A stretch of 64,000 nucleotides of DNA, from assembly GCF_002743255.1 (NCBI RefSeq), contig NZ_PDYY01000013.1, positions 62,001 to 126,000 on the forward strand, in the 5' to 3' direction. Below, in pieces: positions 41,733-51,109 of this stretch. Below the pieces are notes generated by a model, which did no database searches, had not been told where the DNA came from, and saw nothing but the letters and a program-made list of their open reading frames with translations. The position numbers and the translations under genes were made by a program. This DNA is from Sporosarcina sp. P2 (lineage in GTDB: Bacteria > Bacillota > Bacilli > Bacillales_A > Planococcaceae). Each line of letters starts with the position of its first letter. The stretch's first letter is position 1.

Positions 41733-42199
41733 GCACCCACCTCCACCCGATACAACACACGCTCTCCTGCTTTTGCATGGCCCACATATGCGGGGTACGC
41801 AATGATCTCTTTCTTATGCTCATACAGGCATTCTTCGGCACCCGTTTCCATAAAGGTCATGCAGTTGATCATCAGTCGATCGGCTCGTGTGATTTTTGGT
41901 TGTTGTTCGCGAAATAATTCTTCATGTAGTCGGTAAGCATCCAATGAATGCTCTGCCAGATAAAAAGCGTACCACTCATCGGGGCCGTCCATGACAAATA
42001 GTTTCACTTTGCCGATATTCAAGTCGTTTTTCTCCATCAATCGCTTAATTTCCACTTCGTCGAATTCGATTGCTTGTAGTTTTTTACTGTCATCTTGGAA
42101 TGTAACTTTATCTTTCTGTAAGGCCCAGTAGATGCTGTTGGCTAAGTGTGATAAGTCCATTTCTAGTGCGTAGTCGAACATGTCTTGAACGGTGATCAT
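41729..42199 (-). CDS. Conserved protein of the phage-type replication operon
   Basis: 156 residues: MITVQDMFDYALEMDLSHLA, KVKLFVMDGPDEWYAFYLAE and TFMETGAEECLYEHKKEIIA. It looks soluble, alpha/beta. I do not recognise the family. Both ends overlap neighbours by ATGA, which indicates translational coupling with the helicase and the BH0509-type gene and suggests a role in replication of the element. Confidence 0.7.
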   Translation of the reverse strand: MITVQDMFDYALEMDLSHLANSIYWALQKDKVTFQDDSKKLQAIEFDEVEIKRLMEKNDLNIGKVKLFVMDGPDEWYAFYLAEHSLDAYRLHEELFREQQPKITRADRLMINCMTFMETGAEECLYEHKKEIIAYPAYVGHAKAGERVLYRVEVGA

Positions 42200-43476
42200 T
42201 TGTTTTCTCCCCTTTTATAGTAGTTTTCATCAAAGTTATATAGCTTGCCGGTTTCTTTGCTGTAAATGGTCTTGATCGTGCCGGTTGGTCCATTACGGTG
42301 TTTGGCAATATCGATTTCTAGTAGATTCGTTGGCGCTTTGTCTCTTTCGTAATAGTCCTCACGGTGGAGAAGCGCGATCACGTCGGCGTCTTGTTCAATA
42401 TTTCCTGAGTCACGCAAGTCACTCATGACGGGATGTTTGTCATGCCGCATTTCAGACGCTCTTGATAGCTGCGATAAGACGACGACGGGACAGTCGAACT
42501 CTTTTGCCATCGCTTTTAATTCATTGCTGATCTGTCCGATTGCTACCGTTTGATTGTGTACATTGCCTTCAGGACGAATGATTTGTAAGTAATCGATGAA
42601 TAAAATCGGTCGTTTCGTCGGATTGGTTTTGATGATATACCGAGCTTTTGCTTTGATTTCTCTGACGGTCATACCGCTTTTGTCGTTGATGTGAATCCCT
42701 CCACCGTTCAAGTGATTCAGCGTGGGTGTCCATCGATCTTTTTGTGGTTCGGTAAAATATTTATACGGGTCGCGCATTCGTAAACGATTGTATTCACCTG
42801 TCGATGCGATCATTCGATCAATCATTGTTTTACGATTCATTTCAAGCGAGAAGACGATTGGCATATGTCCATCTTTGCTGGCTTGCAGTGCCAAGTGATT
42901 GAGCACGTCCGTCTTTCCCATAGATGGCCGACCCGCGACGACGATGTACTCACAGTCTTGGAAGCCGTTCAGGATTTTATCCAAATCGATTAGTCCAGTC
43001 GATATGCCAGGCTTTGTTTGATCTGGCAAGAACGGTCTTTCAAATTGAGTGACTAGATATTCCGATAATATCGTCACCTCTCTGCCGTTATTCAGTTCAT
43101 CCAGTTCTTCTAGGACATGCACTACGTCACCCCCGCTCCACTCATGCTCAATCGCTTGCTGTAATATCCGTGCCGTTTCTTGCTTTTTCCATTGGTCGAT
43201 GATCATCTCTTCGTATTCATCAAAACGTACGACATTCGCAAATCGTTTGAGTCCATATACGTAATTGACTCCTCCTAGTTCGCTTGGCTCTCTCCTTGTC
43301 AGAACCGTGATATAGTCTACCGGTTTCCCTTCCTGCGCCAATTCCCGCATGACAGTATAAATAGTTTGATGGACATGCCCTTGGAAAAATCTCGCTTGCA
43401 TGTGACTATCGAGAATTAAGTAATTTTCTTCAAACATCGAACCTAGTATACTTTTTTCAGCAAATTCGTAACTCAT
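42196..43476 (-). CDS. DnaB-type replicative helicase of phage type
   Basis: A 426-residue hexameric helicase. The N-terminal DnaB domain (residues 1-100; AEKSILGSMFEENYLILDS) interacts with primase. The RecA-like domain has Walker A AGRPSMGKTD, Walker B PILFIDYLQII, the arginine finger stretch LRDSGNIEQDADVI and CPVVVLSQLSRASE. It is slightly shorter than chromosomal DnaC and lies beside a DnaD-like protein, not ribosomal L9, so it is phage-derived. ATG at 43476 lies 9 nt after GGGAG and overlaps the previous gene by 20 nt. Confidence 0.9.
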   Translation of the reverse strand: MSYEFAEKSILGSMFEENYLILDSHMQARFFQGHVHQTIYTVMRELAQEGKPVDYITVLTRREPSELGGVNYVYGLKRFANVVRFDEYEEMIIDQWKKQETARILQQAIEHEWSGGDVVHVLEELDELNNGREVTILSEYLVTQFERPFLPDQTKPGISTGLIDLDKILNGFQDCEYIVVAGRPSMGKTDVLNHLALQASKDGHMPIVFSLEMNRKTMIDRMIASTGEYNRLRMRDPYKYFTEPQKDRWTPTLNHLNGGGIHINDKSGMTVREIKAKARYIIKTNPTKRPILFIDYLQIIRPEGNVHNQTVAIGQISNELKAMAKEFDCPVVVLSQLSRASEMRHDKHPVMSDLRDSGNIEQDADVIALLHREDYYERDKAPTNLLEIDIAKHRNGPTGTIKTIYSKETGKLYNFDENYYKRGENK

Positions 43477-44263
43477 ATGCATTCTCTCCCTTTTCAAAAT
43501 CTAATGTTGGTGACGTATAGGCTTCCAATCCGATCGTTCGAGCCATTTCAGCTGGGGCTTCATTTAAATAATTTTCGAATTTCTCTGCTTTGAATAATGT
43601 TGATGGTTGCAAGTAATAGCGAAATTGCGGATGGTGGAGCCATTGAGCCACTTTCGTATCGATCACTAGTTTGAAATCATCCAGTGTGTAGCCTTCTTCG
43701 ATACGCTCATGGAGAAGGTCCATCGTCGTATTCGTATTATGCTTGAATCGCTTGAACGCTTTTTCGTTTAGATAATCAATGACAGAAGAAATAGTGGCGA
43801 GATCTTTCTCGCTATATCTTTTTTTCTTTGTAGTCTGTTTAAGTTCTTTGGTTATTGCTGGGTGCAAAACGTTCTCCTCAGACAGACGTTTTTGTTCGAC
43901 TCTATCGACCATTTCCGTCTGCTCGAATGGTACAAATTCGCCGCACGTCTGTGACAGCTTTTCGTAATCAATCCGATACCATTTTGTTCGATCCATCGGC
44001 ATTTTATTGTACGCAGACGTAATGATCAGTTGGTCCGTTTCCAATTTTTTCACTAGCCTCTTGACCACATGCATCTTCCAACACGGAAATTCACGCGTCC
44101 ACTCTTCATACGTGTTATACACCCATCTATGGCCTTCGTTGTGGTTTTTAGATATTTGCAATCGGTAGTGCAATTGCTGGAGAAACAGCGCTTCATTTAC
44201 GCCAACTATTGCTGCAAACTCCGGTGAAAATGGGATTCGTACGTCTTGATTTTTTTGTTTCAT
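43457..44263 (-). CDS. Phage replication initiation protein (DnaD-like, Phg_2220_C)
   Basis: A 268-residue protein. The N-terminal 100 residues form a winged HTH (EALFLQQLHYRLQISKNHNE, WTREFPCWKMHVVKRLVKKL), and the C-terminal 80 the conserved phage domain Phg_2220_C (VIDYLNEKAFKRFKHNTNTT, EGYTLDDFKLVIDTKVAQWL, STLFKAEKFENYLNEA). These proteins load the helicase at the phage origin. ATG at 44263 follows AGGAGG at 9 nt; upstream 15 codons are without a site. First gene of a four-gene overlapping operon. Confidence 0.85.
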   Translation of the reverse strand: MKQKNQDVRIPFSPEFAAIVGVNEALFLQQLHYRLQISKNHNEGHRWVYNTYEEWTREFPCWKMHVVKRLVKKLETDQLIITSAYNKMPMDRTKWYRIDYEKLSQTCGEFVPFEQTEMVDRVEQKRLSEENVLHPAITKELKQTTKKKRYSEKDLATISSVIDYLNEKAFKRFKHNTNTTMDLLHERIEEGYTLDDFKLVIDTKVAQWLHHPQFRYYLQPSTLFKAEKFENYLNEAPAEMARTIGLEAYTSPTLDFEKGENAYELRIC

Positions 44264-44382
44264 TTCTCTGCGCCTCCTGTTCAGTTGTTTAATGATTTGC
44301 TCTTTCATACGTCATATAGACGAATTATTCAAAAAGGATACTGGTTTCTTATTTTTATTTTTACAAAGCTGATATTTGCACA

Positions 44383-44429
44383 CAAAAAAAAGAAGTTACG
44401 GCTCGTTTTTGAGCTGTAACTTCTTTTTT
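44383..44429. terminator. Bidirectional terminator
   Basis: AAGAAGTTACgGCTC/GAGCtGTAACTTCTT with long A- and T-runs. It separates alkaline phosphatase from the replication operon. Confidence 0.85.
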
Positions 44430-44475
44430 GTAGTGATAAACCACAGATATTTCTCTAGAGTGTTGATCGCAAGAC

Positions 44476-45849
44476 TTACTTCTTACCCGCAATAATTTCA
44501 AAGATGATATCCGCCTGATCCGTATTATCTAACAAACCTGTAAAACGCTCTTTGGATGGTCCATATGCATAAACCGGTACGTCTTCACCCGTATGTCCAC
44601 CAGTTGTCCAACCCGTAAAAGAGCGTTTGTCGATGATCTGTTTGATGGCTGTTTCAATATCACTTGTCTCTGTACCTGCCGCTTGGATGGCTTCGATTTC
44701 ATTCTTCTCTATTGGCAAACTTTCTTGATCGATATAGCGTTTCAATGTTTCTTCTACATCGTTACCGTTCGCCATTTCTTGCGCAATGAAGGCGGGCGTT
44801 CGTTTCACTGCTTTGATCGCATCCGCTGACCAATCATATATGTCATCTGCTCCAATGGAGAATCCTCCAGTTGAGTGATCCGCCGTCGCAACGACTAATG
44901 TGTGGGGGTCGCTTTTTGCAAACTCAATAGCTGCCTTGAATGCATTCTCGAAGTCTTCCATTTCACTCATCGCACCGACAATATCATTGTCATGTCCTGC
45001 CCAGTCGATTTGGCTTCCTTCCACCATGAGGAAAAATCCATCTTCGTTTTTTTTCAATCGCTCAATCGCCGCTACCGTCATTTCTTCCAGTGAAGGAGTT
45101 TCTGCCGAACGGTCAATCATTTTCGGCATGCCGCCATCTGCGAACAATCCCAGTATTTTGTCATTCTTATTGTTCAATAATTCTTCTCTTGTCGTGACGT
45201 ATCCATATCCATCCAATTCGAATGAATGCGCATGGCTCAAATCTTCTCTGACAAAGTGTTTTTTTCCGCCACCTAGAAGAACATCGATCGTATGCTCACC
45301 ATTGATGCGTTCATTGTAATAATCATCGGCGATCTCGTCCATATTCTTTCTGCTTTCATTATGGGCACCGTATGCGGCTGGAGTGGCATGTGTAATTTCA
45401 GAAGTAGCGACAAGGCCTGTCGATTTCCCTGCTTCTTTTGCAGCTTCAAGGACAGTTTGCACGCGCTCTTTCTTTTTATCCACTGCAATGGCGTTATTGT
45501 ATGTTTTGACACCTGACGACATAGCCGTTGCTGCAGACGCTGAATCTGTAATCGACTCCTCGTCATCGTCAGGATATGTCATCTGTTGACCAACTAAATG
45601 TTGATCGAACTCGGTTAACTCGATCTCAGGGGTTTTCGGATCATCCTTGAAGTAACGATAAGCCGATGTATAGGAACTCCCCATGCCATCGCCAATCAAG
45701 AATATGATGTTCTTAACTTCCGGAGCGTCATCTTTTTTCACTTCGTCAGCTGAACTCGCTGAATAATTCCCCGTCCAGATGGCCCCACCTATTAAAGCAG
45801 CGGATAGCATGACGACGGGCACGATGGTCTTACTCATCTTCTTCACCAA
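44476..45849 (-). CDS. phoA: Alkaline phosphatase (PhoA family)
   Basis: A 457-residue secreted phosphomonoesterase. A signal peptide (KTIVPVVMLSAALIGGAIWT) precedes NIIFLIGDGMGSSYTSAYRY with the zinc Asp. The nucleophile Ser lies in ITDSASAATAMSSGVKT; further ligands are in ATSEITHATPAAYGAH, VEGSQIDWAGHDND, VATADHSTGGF and WTTGGHTGEDVPVYAYG. It liberates phosphate at the cell surface under starvation. Start TTG at 45849, 7 nt after AGGAGG; GTG one codon later is an alternative. No Pho box was identified. Confidence 0.92.
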   Translation of the reverse strand: MVKKMSKTIVPVVMLSAALIGGAIWTGNYSASSADEVKKDDAPEVKNIIFLIGDGMGSSYTSAYRYFKDDPKTPEIELTEFDQHLVGQQMTYPDDDEESITDSASAATAMSSGVKTYNNAIAVDKKKERVQTVLEAAKEAGKSTGLVATSEITHATPAAYGAHNESRKNMDEIADDYYNERINGEHTIDVLLGGGKKHFVREDLSHAHSFELDGYGYVTTREELLNNKNDKILGLFADGGMPKMIDRSAETPSLEEMTVAAIERLKKNEDGFFLMVEGSQIDWAGHDNDIVGAMSEMEDFENAFKAAIEFAKSDPHTLVVATADHSTGGFSIGADDIYDWSADAIKAVKRTPAFIAQEMANGNDVEETLKRYIDQESLPIEKNEIEAIQAAGTETSDIETAIKQIIDKRSFTGWTTGGHTGEDVPVYAYGPSKERFTGLLDNTDQADIIFEIIAGKK

Positions 45850-46005
45850 TAAACAACCTCCTGTATGTGTAATCAACTTTTACTCTACTGGAAGATTATT
45901 AATATACGAAGAAGGCTGTGTAAATGTTTGGTAAGGAAAGTGCTTTTTATATAGTGTTTCGTCGTTAAACTAGCGGATACTATTCCATACTTCACCATCT
46001 ACTAC

Positions 46006-46926
46006 CTACCCAACAGGAGGAATAGATTTATTTCGACTTCGTATAAACATCTCCAACGTTCCTGAGCCGAAGAGGACCCCTGCCACAATAAATACCAAAC
46101 CGATAAAGTGAGCGGGGTAAATGGATTCGCCTAAAAATATACTTGCGCCTACTAGTGCGAAAAACGTATTGAAATTTAAAAAGATTGAAGCTCGTGCTGC
46201 ACCGATGGTTTGAATGGCTGAATTATACGCCATGTGACCAACAGCGGTCGCGATGAGGGATGAGAATATGAAAACGGCCCATACTGTGGGGGTTCCTTTA
46301 CCCAATTCCGCAAAGCCACCTGGTTCTTTTATAAGGGCGATGATGACTAAAAGGATGGAGCCGACCAACAACATGTATCCTGTCAGTAGTCTTGCATCCA
46401 TAGTTCTAGAAGCTTTTTTAATGAGCATAAAGCTAATGGCTTGAGACAAAATCGATAAGAAGATTTCTACATCTCCGAATGACGTTTTGCCTACTGTTCC
46501 ACTCCCTCCAAGCACGACGATACTTACGCCTATCCCTCCAAACAGAAAGCCCATGGCACGTACGCCTGTAATTTTTTCTTTCAAAATGAAAACAGCCAAC
46601 GTCGCGGTCAATAGCGGTCCAAGTCCTAAAATCAGTCCTCCGTTAGCAGCACTCGTTCTAGAGAGCCCTTCCGCTAGAAAATAATGATGCATCACGACAT
46701 TCGTCGCGGCACCCAAAACGATATATAGCCATTCCCTATTTCTAGGCAAGCGAATTTTCTTAAGGAAGAATAAGATGATAAATACTAAAACGGCTGCGGA
46801 CATAATACGCATAGACGTCATAGTAATCGGATCGAAATAGGTCACAAGATACTTGAGAGCGGAAACGTTCATTCCCCATGTGAACATGACGAGTACCAAT
46901 GTGATAATGACTTTTAGATCTTTCAT
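46006..46926 (-). CDS. EamA/DMT superfamily transporter
   Basis: A 306-residue, ten-helix exporter with two EamA repeats: VMFTWGMNVSALKYLVTYFD; LILGLGPLLTATLAVFILKE; and FLNFNTFFALVGASIFLGES. Substrate unknown; family exports amino acids, cofactors or drugs. It is not closely similar to the other DMT protein (19826-20767). It is monocistronic with no regulator next to it. Confidence 0.87.
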   Translation of the reverse strand: MKDLKVIITLVLVMFTWGMNVSALKYLVTYFDPITMTSMRIMSAAVLVFIILFFLKKIRLPRNREWLYIVLGAATNVVMHHYFLAEGLSRTSAANGGLILGLGPLLTATLAVFILKEKITGVRAMGFLFGGIGVSIVVLGGSGTVGKTSFGDVEIFLSILSQAISFMLIKKASRTMDARLLTGYMLLVGSILLVIIALIKEPGGFAELGKGTPTVWAVFIFSSLIATAVGHMAYNSAIQTIGAARASIFLNFNTFFALVGASIFLGESIYPAHFIGLVFIVAGVLFGSGTLEMFIRSRNKSIPPVG

Positions 46927-47093
46927 AGTTCACTAGCCCTCTCTGCAGATTATTTTCGTATTGGGCTAATTATAGAAGCTACATCCATAATGTCAATGCC
47001 GCCAAACTTTCACTTCCCTCCCGCACATGATTATGTATATACTGAATAATAAAAGTAGTTAACAAACTTACATCTCAGAAAAGGCGGGTTTCG

Positions 47094-47519
47094 ATGATTA
47101 AATTACGCGGACACCATATCTTTTGTTTGCTTGGGTACCGGGGAATGGGCTATTCGGAAGAGTACACCGCAAATATGACGAAAATCCACGACGTGTTACG
47201 GGAGCGGCCCGATACGTTGATTCAGATCATAAAAGGACCCGATTCTTTATGCGCAAAGTTTCCCAAAGGGCAACCGTATCATTGTGAAGATGACGGGATT
47301 TATGAACGCGATTCGGTGATTTTACATTCGCTTGGATTGAAAGTCAGCGATGTACTACCTTGGCGTGAGGTCGAAAGAAGGATTCGGCTACATGTCGTGC
47401 CGGATGATATTGTCGTAATATGTGAGACGTGTTCTTGGCGTTCGTACGGGTATTGCCAGGAAGGTGTCGAGGATATGCTAGAGTTAAGAGGTTTGCGGGA
47501 AGTTCTTCACAATAAATAA
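47094..47519 (+). CDS. DUF1284 domain protein
   Basis: 141 residues matching DUF1284: MIKLRGHHIFCLLGYRGMGY, then CAKFPKGQPYHCEDDG, and CETCSWRSYGYCQEGV. The cysteines at about 11, 62, 72, 108, 111 and 118 suggest an iron-sulfur or zinc site. Function not established. The ATG follows AGAAAAGGCGGG. Single gene, 100 bp before the sigma-54 gene. Confidence 0.82.
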   Translation: MIKLRGHHIFCLLGYRGMGYSEEYTANMTKIHDVLRERPDTLIQIIKGPDSLCAKFPKGQPYHCEDDGIYERDSVILHSLGLKVSDVLPWREVERRIRLHVVPDDIVVICETCSWRSYGYCQEGVEDMLELRGLREVLHNK

Positions 47520-47620
47520 TTTCCTTAGAGCAATAGTCCAAGTCGAAATAGCATGATATGATAAGTACATAGATATGAAAGCGTATTCATACACTTTCAT
47601 TATACGAGGAGGAGATTTCA

Positions 47621-48901
47621 ATGAATATGTCTCTCCAGCAAAAACAAGAACTCGGCTTGCGCATGACTACTGAACTTCGGCAAGCGATCGAGCTATTGCA
47701 GTTATCAACTTATGATCTAGAACTATATATACGGGAAAAAGAGTTGGAAAACCCCGTGATCGAGATACAGGAAGCTGAAAGAACGGATTCATTCCAAGAA
47801 CGACAGTCCACAAATTATTCCAGTCAGGAAACTCATTCAACAGAATGGGTGAAGCAGCAAGAAGTCAGTAAGCGTGACCAAATGCTTCGCCAAGTCGAAA
47901 TCGATTTCGAAGATGTCGAGACGAAGCAATTACTTAAGACGTTGATTCATAACTTGGATGATAATGGCTATCTATGTGCAGAGATGCAGTCTATAGAAAA
48001 TGTAGAGACAGGTATTGAATTACTGCAACAAATCGGTCCGCCTGGCATAGGTTCTCGGACACTGCAGGAATGTTTGTTGCTACAAGTGAAAAGTTGCGAT
48101 GAGTATCCCGCTTTAATGGAAACGTTCATATCGAAGTATTTGCCCTATGTGGCCGAACGTAAATGGGCAGATATCGCAAAAGGTATGAATATTACGCTGG
48201 CTCAGGTAAACGAATTGCATGAATTTCTGCTGACGCTGCATCCAAGACCTTGTCCAGAGCTTGGTAACAGTGAAACAGAATTTATGATGCCTGATGTGAA
48301 CGTAGAGGAAAAAGACGGAAAATTGTCATTTCATTTGAACGATCGGGATCTCCCGAAAATTGGTCTGCGCAGGGAGTATGTATCTTCACTTACAGGTACA
48401 TCCGATCTGTCTTCCTATTTGCGCAATTACCATAAACAAGCGCAATGGCTGCTAACGAGCATCGAACAGCGACGCAATACGATCATTCGCATTGTCACGG
48501 ATCTTCTCGAAAAACAGGACGCATTTTTTCGCCATGGAAGGAAAGCCTTGCAACCCATGACGATGAAAGATGTGGCGGACAGTATTGAAATGCACGAGTC
48601 GACAGTTAGCCGTGCGGTGTCCAATAAAGTGATCCAAACACCTGCAGGCACGTTCGAAATGCGTTCTTTATTCACTTCCAAACTGGCCGCACAGGATGGA
48701 GACAGTGTGTCGCCGTCCGCTGTCAAAACTTCCATTCAGTCACTGATTACACATGAGGATAAACGGAAACCGTTATCTGATCAAAAGATTGTGGATTTGC
48801 TCTTAGAACAACAAGGGATCACTATTTCGCGCCGGACGGTCAGCAAGTACCGGGAAGAACTTCACATCCCGTCGTCTAGTAAACGAAAATCCATTTTATA
48901 A
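47621..48901 (+). CDS. sigL: RNA polymerase sigma-54 factor (SigL/RpoN)
   Basis: A 426-residue sigma-54. Region I is glutamine/leucine-rich (LGLRMTTELRQAIELLQLST), the core-binding and HTH domain is present (MTMKDVADSIEMHESTVSRA), and the RpoN box reads SRRTVSKYREEL where ARRTVAKYRE is usual. It directs RNA polymerase to -24/-12 promoters, which need enhancer-binding activators. No such activator, and no clear TGGCAC-N5-TTGCA promoter, was seen in this window. ATG 47621 follows GAGGAGGAG. Confidence 0.93.
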   Translation: MNMSLQQKQELGLRMTTELRQAIELLQLSTYDLELYIREKELENPVIEIQEAERTDSFQERQSTNYSSQETHSTEWVKQQEVSKRDQMLRQVEIDFEDVETKQLLKTLIHNLDDNGYLCAEMQSIENVETGIELLQQIGPPGIGSRTLQECLLLQVKSCDEYPALMETFISKYLPYVAERKWADIAKGMNITLAQVNELHEFLLTLHPRPCPELGNSETEFMMPDVNVEEKDGKLSFHLNDRDLPKIGLRREYVSSLTGTSDLSSYLRNYHKQAQWLLTSIEQRRNTIIRIVTDLLEKQDAFFRHGRKALQPMTMKDVADSIEMHESTVSRAVSNKVIQTPAGTFEMRSLFTSKLAAQDGDSVSPSAVKTSIQSLITHEDKRKPLSDQKIVDLLLEQQGITISRRTVSKYREELHIPSSSKRKSIL

Positions 48902-49056
48902 GCCGTATTCCTTCATCTTCAGTCATGTTCTTTATTTTTAGAATGTTCCCTCTTCACTTGTATTGTTACAGTAATTCAATGAGCCATAGCTAGACAAACA
49001 ATACATCCAACATTATGAAAAGACGTTATAACATTCTTGTGTATCAGTCTCCAATT

Positions 49057-49107
49057 AAAAAGCAGCATACCCCCAGTCGAAACTAGACAGGGGGTATGCT
49101 GCTTTTT
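49057..49107. terminator. Bidirectional terminator
   Basis: 18-bp perfect stem AAAAAGCAGCATACCCCC/GGGGGTATGCTGCTTTTT with a 15-nt loop, between the sigL and SLH genes. Confidence 0.9.
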
Positions 49108-49168
49108 GCTTTGTCTGTACTTATTCCTACGATGCCCGCTCCAAAATCTTAATCGCACGTTCCTTTAT

Positions 49169-50422
49169 TCAATTCACAAACGATGTGAAGCCATCGGAAG
49201 AATTGAATTTCACTTTGAAGCGTCCATAATCTGAATCCAGATTAAATGTATATTGGTCAAATGTGTACTTCGCATCTGTTACCGGATCCAATTCAATTTG
49301 CTGGGTAGTTGTAACATATTTAGCCACCATATTTTTATGTCCATAGGATGTAAACTCGGCTTCCAAAACTTTTTTGGCTTCATTAATTGTCAGCTGGAAG
49401 TTCTTCGTACCAACCTTCGTATACTTTAACGAATTCATCTTCCATTTATTATCTTGTTTTTTAAATTGATAGGCCACAAATCCGCCAACAGAATAGCCAT
49501 TTTGGAATTCCACCGTGTTTACATTCAGTGTATTGGAATCGGGCTGTGTAAACTCGAACCGTACCAATGGCTCATTATTAATGTATGGCAAGACGTTAGT
49601 ATAGCAGTCCAGGCATTTAGGATCGTAGTAACCTTTCAGATCCCCGTCTACAAACGCTTTTGTTGCATTCATACGTAGCGTAGACTCTATATCCAAATAT
49701 CTCCATTGATACATCCGCGCATCACGCATAGTCTTCTCAAGTTCAAATGTTCTGCGATTGACGAGATCCCATGCTTTACCTTTTGTCACTTTATCTGTCG
49801 CCGGACGAGCTTCCTTCACCTTGATAGCTGCGTATAAGAACTGTGCATAGTGCGCGCGCGTAACAGGTTCATTCGGTTTAAATTCACCTTCAGGATAACC
49901 GTTCGCAACTCCACTAGCTTTTAGCGCATTGGCATGTGTGTAGCCCCAGTGGTCAATATACACATCATAAAATGAATTTTGTTTCGTCATATACAAATCA
50001 AACGCGATATCGAGAACTTTCGCCATTTGAATCCGTGTAATCGGTGCGTCCGGATTGAAGTAGCCATCTGTTCCGCCACTGAAAATGCCAGCTGCGGTCA
50101 ACTTCATGATTGGGCCATAGTACGGGTGACTTTTCGGTACATCATGGTACGTGACGGTGCTGTTTGCTTGCGGTAACTTCAGTGCCTGATCTAGTAACTT
50201 TGCCACGTGTTTACGTGAAATCATCTCTTGTGGTCGGAATGTGCCGTCTGTATAGCCGGCTATGAAACCCTTATCCTGTAAATAGTGGATCGCTTCATAG
50301 TTCGGGTGATTTTTCGACACATCCTTGAATTCTTTTGTTGCTGCTTGCGTGGAACCAAATGATACAAATGAAAGCATAACGAGCAATATCGTCCAAACGA
50401 AAATCCGACTCATCTTGTTCAT
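49169..50422 (-). CDS. S-layer homology domain surface protein
   Basis: A 417-residue exported protein. A signal peptide (SRIFVWTILLVMLSFVSFGS) is followed by three SLH domains (about residues 33-85, 93-145, 153-205), with repeated FKDV...H, GYTDGTFRP, GYPEGEFKPNEPVTRAHYAQ motifs that bind pyruvylated secondary cell-wall polymer. The C-terminal 210 residues (LEKTMRDARMYQWRYLDIES; DLKGYYDPKCLDCYTNVLPY) resemble no enzyme I recognise and contain a CxxC. It is a wall-associated protein, related in layout to the SLH protein at 59.6-61.1 kb. Confidence 0.87.
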   Translation of the reverse strand: MNKMSRIFVWTILLVMLSFVSFGSTQAATKEFKDVSKNHPNYEAIHYLQDKGFIAGYTDGTFRPQEMISRKHVAKLLDQALKLPQANSTVTYHDVPKSHPYYGPIMKLTAAGIFSGGTDGYFNPDAPITRIQMAKVLDIAFDLYMTKQNSFYDVYIDHWGYTHANALKASGVANGYPEGEFKPNEPVTRAHYAQFLYAAIKVKEARPATDKVTKGKAWDLVNRRTFELEKTMRDARMYQWRYLDIESTLRMNATKAFVDGDLKGYYDPKCLDCYTNVLPYINNEPLVRFEFTQPDSNTLNVNTVEFQNGYSVGGFVAYQFKKQDNKWKMNSLKYTKVGTKNFQLTINEAKKVLEAEFTSYGHKNMVAKYVTTTQQIELDPVTDAKYTFDQYTFNLDSDYGRFKVKFNSSDGFTSFVN

Positions 50423-50640
50423 ACTCTTTCCTCCTCAGTGAATTATTTTGTCGGCTGTAGGTTACTTGTTATTAGTATTCTACCAAGTTTCAAATGATTC
50501 GTATATACTTAATTTCAAAATATTGCAAATAATTTAATATCTTCATTCATTCTGCCTTATTTCAAGCTTTTGTCATAGTGAAAATGACATTTGACCTATC
50601 ATATGAAGTCTGTTAGCATGAAAAGATTGTTATCCTTTCG

Positions 50641-50859
50641 ACAAACTTCGATGATATGTAAGACTACAATGAATACGTTCATAGTTCTAAGTCTATTGGT
50701 AGAACAATTTATCATGTTACGGGGGATAATTTCGACTATAGCGGTCTAGACTTCATTAACGTACAAAACTTATTTGTTGTGAGTGTTAGCAATTTCACTC
50801 ATAATAGTGGATACAACAATACTGCAACAGTCGGTGCACTTGCCTCTCGTATAAATTAA
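50641..50859 (+). pseudogene. Decayed fragment of an unknown protein
   Basis: A 73-codon plus-strand frame with one early TAA (about 50659) and no start: IGRTIYHVTGDNFDYSGLDF, then [20 protein letters not shown] and a polar end. Composition (Asn, Ser, Tyr, alternating hydrophobics) suggests a beta-rich secreted or phage protein. It ends 20 nt before the tatA start. The rest of the 50423-50640 gap holds nothing recognisable. Confidence 0.4.
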
Positions 50860-50879
50860 GTAGGAAGGATGGATGGATT

Positions 50880-51101
50880 ATGAATTTAGCAGCAATCGGT
50901 GTACCAGGGCTCATCATTATCCTTGTAATTATTTTGATACTTTTCGGACCTCGTAAATTGCCTGAAGTCGGCTCAGCAGTCGGTAAAACTTTGGCAGAGT
51001 TCAAAAAAGCTACAAAAGATATTATGGGCGATGATGAAGAGAAAACAACTAGTACTACACAAAAGACAATAGAAACAGACAAAAAAGATATAAATAAGTA
51101 G
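50880..51101 (+). CDS. tatA: Twin-arginine translocase TatA
   Basis: 73 residues: one N-terminal membrane helix ([20 protein letters not shown]), the [10 protein letters not shown] hinge, an amphipathic helix ([16 protein letters not shown]) and a polar tail. It forms the pore of the Tat system exporting folded proteins. ATG at 50880 follows AGGAAGGATGG. It is 8 bp from tatC; a minimal TatA-TatC system without TatB is usual in Bacilli. Confidence 0.93.
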   Translation: MNLAAIGVPGLIIILVIILILFGPRKLPEVGSAVGKTLAEFKKATKDIMGDDEEKTTSTTQKTIETDKKDINK

Positions 51102-51109
51102 GTGACAAG

